Of a stretch of DNA of 6,133 nucleotides, positions 5,534-6,133 are shown one piece after another (position 1 is the stretch's first letter; each line of letters begins with the position of its first letter). The notes under the pieces are model-generated. The model was not told the DNA's origin. It was given only the letters and a program-made list of their open reading frames with translations, and did no database searches. The stretch is from Solirubrobacterales bacterium 70-9 (GTDB taxonomy: Bacteria; Actinomycetota; Thermoleophilia; Solirubrobacterales; 70-9). The stretch lies in NCBI GenBank assembly GCA_001898095.1, contig MKSH01000156.1:2406-8538 (forward strand), given 5' to 3'. Both the position numbers and the translations under genes were made by a program.

Positions 5534-6133
5534 CTAGCCAGGAAGCAGGGCCGCGGAGGAATGCTGATCGTGATCCCCGTCTGGGCCCGCCGATGCCCTT
5601 AGGCGCTCGGTGGCATCGGCGTCCAGCGTCCACGATTCGCTGCGCCCGCGAGCCACAGCCACCCGGTAGACATCCCGAGCCGCCTGCGGGCTGACGTATC
5701 CGGCGTTGACGTCGGCGACCACCTCGTCGGCGGACCGCCGACGCGGTTCGCCGTACCCTCCACCGCCGTTGGAGACGTCGGTGACCGTCTCGCCAGGTTG
5801 CAGTTCGATCTCGCCGAAGATCGGGGCGTCCTCGCGCCGACCTTCGGCATCCGTCCTCCAGGTCTGACGCGACGCCCCCGGGAGCCCACCGGCAGCCCCC
5901 AGCGGGGGATTGACGGTCCCGTCGGCTGAGTAGAGGATCCTCATCGGAGCGGCCAGTGGTCGGAACGTGACACGACTCCCTGGCGCCCCTCGATGCTCTC
6001 CGGGACCCCCGGTGTCGGCCAGCAGACGGAGCTCCTCGAAGAGGATCGGGTACTTCTGCTCGTCCACCTCGATGCTGTCGCTGTAGAGGAGCCCGGCGGT
6101 GGCCGGCTTTCCGTACCCGATCCAGCCATCGGC
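5534..6133 (-). CDS. hyuB: Hydantoinase B / 5-oxoprolinase family subunit, C-terminal part (5' end outside window)
   Basis: The frame is open from the window edge to the TAG at 5534-5536, giving the last 199 residues of a protein that is usually about 520 to 600 long. Family marks seen: FEELRLLADTGGPGEHRGAPG (about 32-52), matching the HyuB segment usually read as D-S/T-GGPG-x-x-RGG; the glycine cluster NGGGGYGEPRRR (about 122-133); and DVNAGYVSPQAARDVYRV (about 141-158), matching the family's DV-x-x-GYVS-x-x-AA-x-x-YGV, with Arg in place of the usual Gly near the end. The last 15 or so residues are a poorly conserved Asp/His/Ser-rich tail. HyuB works with HyuA in ATP-dependent opening of hydantoins or 5-oxoproline; some relatives are acetone or acetophenone carboxylase subunits. 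A HyuA partner would be expected beyond position 6133. An internal GTG at 6067 could mimic a start, but the family match continues upstream of it (YGKPATAGLLYSDSIEV), so the gene is longer. Substrate is unknown. Confidence 0.92.
   Translation of the reverse strand, partial: ADGWIGYGKPATAGLLYSDSIEVDEQKYPILFEELRLLADTGGPGEHRGAPGSRVTFRPLAAPMRILYSADGTVNPPLGAAGGLPGASRQTWRTDAEGRREDAPIFGEIELQPGETVTDVSNGGGGYGEPRRRSADEVVADVNAGYVSPQAARDVYRVAVARGRSESWTLDADATERLRASAGPDGDHDQHSSAALLPG

Noticed and set aside
5274..5633. Possible small genes in the hyuB-liv gap (minus 119 codons; plus 5237-5602, 121 codons)
   Set aside because: Both overlap the recognised hyuB end, show no motifs, have biased composition and lack a convincing ribosome site.
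1..6133. CRISPR array, tRNA/rRNA genes, insertion sequences or phage genes
   Set aside because: No spaced repeat series, transposase motifs, terminal inverted repeats or RNA gene patterns were seen on either strand.

Overview
The window is a single-direction catabolic and transport locus. All supported genes lie on the minus strand, so transcription runs from position 6133 towards position 1. The DNA is GC-rich, with G/C-biased third codon positions, which is why long mirror ORFs appear on the opposite strand. GTG starts, tight gene overlaps and a lipoprotein signal followed by a Ser/Thr/Gly linker suggest a high-GC bacterium, most plausibly an actinomycetote. This is inferred from composition and style; no marker gene is present.

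Layout in transcription order: (1) 6133-5534, the last 199 residues of a hydantoinase B / N-methylhydantoinase / 5-oxoprolinase-type subunit (HyuB), whose 5' end lies outside the window. (2) 5533-5238, a 296-nt non-coding gap with several inverted repeats, probably holding the start of the transporter operon. (3) 5237-3972, a substrate-binding lipoprotein of the branched-chain amino acid (HAAT) ABC family. (4) 3937-3185 LivG ATPase, (5) 3192-2455 LivF ATPase, (6) 2462-1575 LivH permease, (7) 1575-484 LivM permease. Genes 4 to 7 overlap end to start by 8, 8 and 1 nt (4 nt with the alternative livM start). (8) 483-424, a 60-nt spacer with a strong hairpin. (9) 423-1, the first 141 residues of a PLP-dependent class III aminotransferase of the glutamate-1-semialdehyde aminomutase-like type, cut off by the window edge.

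Together the genes form a complete five-component HAAT importer: lipoprotein receptor, two membrane subunits and two ATPases. It is flanked by a ring-opening amidohydrolase subunit and an aminotransferase. The simplest reading is uptake and breakdown of an amide- or lactam-containing compound (hydantoin, 5-oxoproline-like or a related amino acid derivative), not ordinary leucine/isoleucine/valine uptake. The substrate cannot be read from the sequence. Nothing here is a clearly new system; the notable points are the gene combination and the structured non-coding segments.
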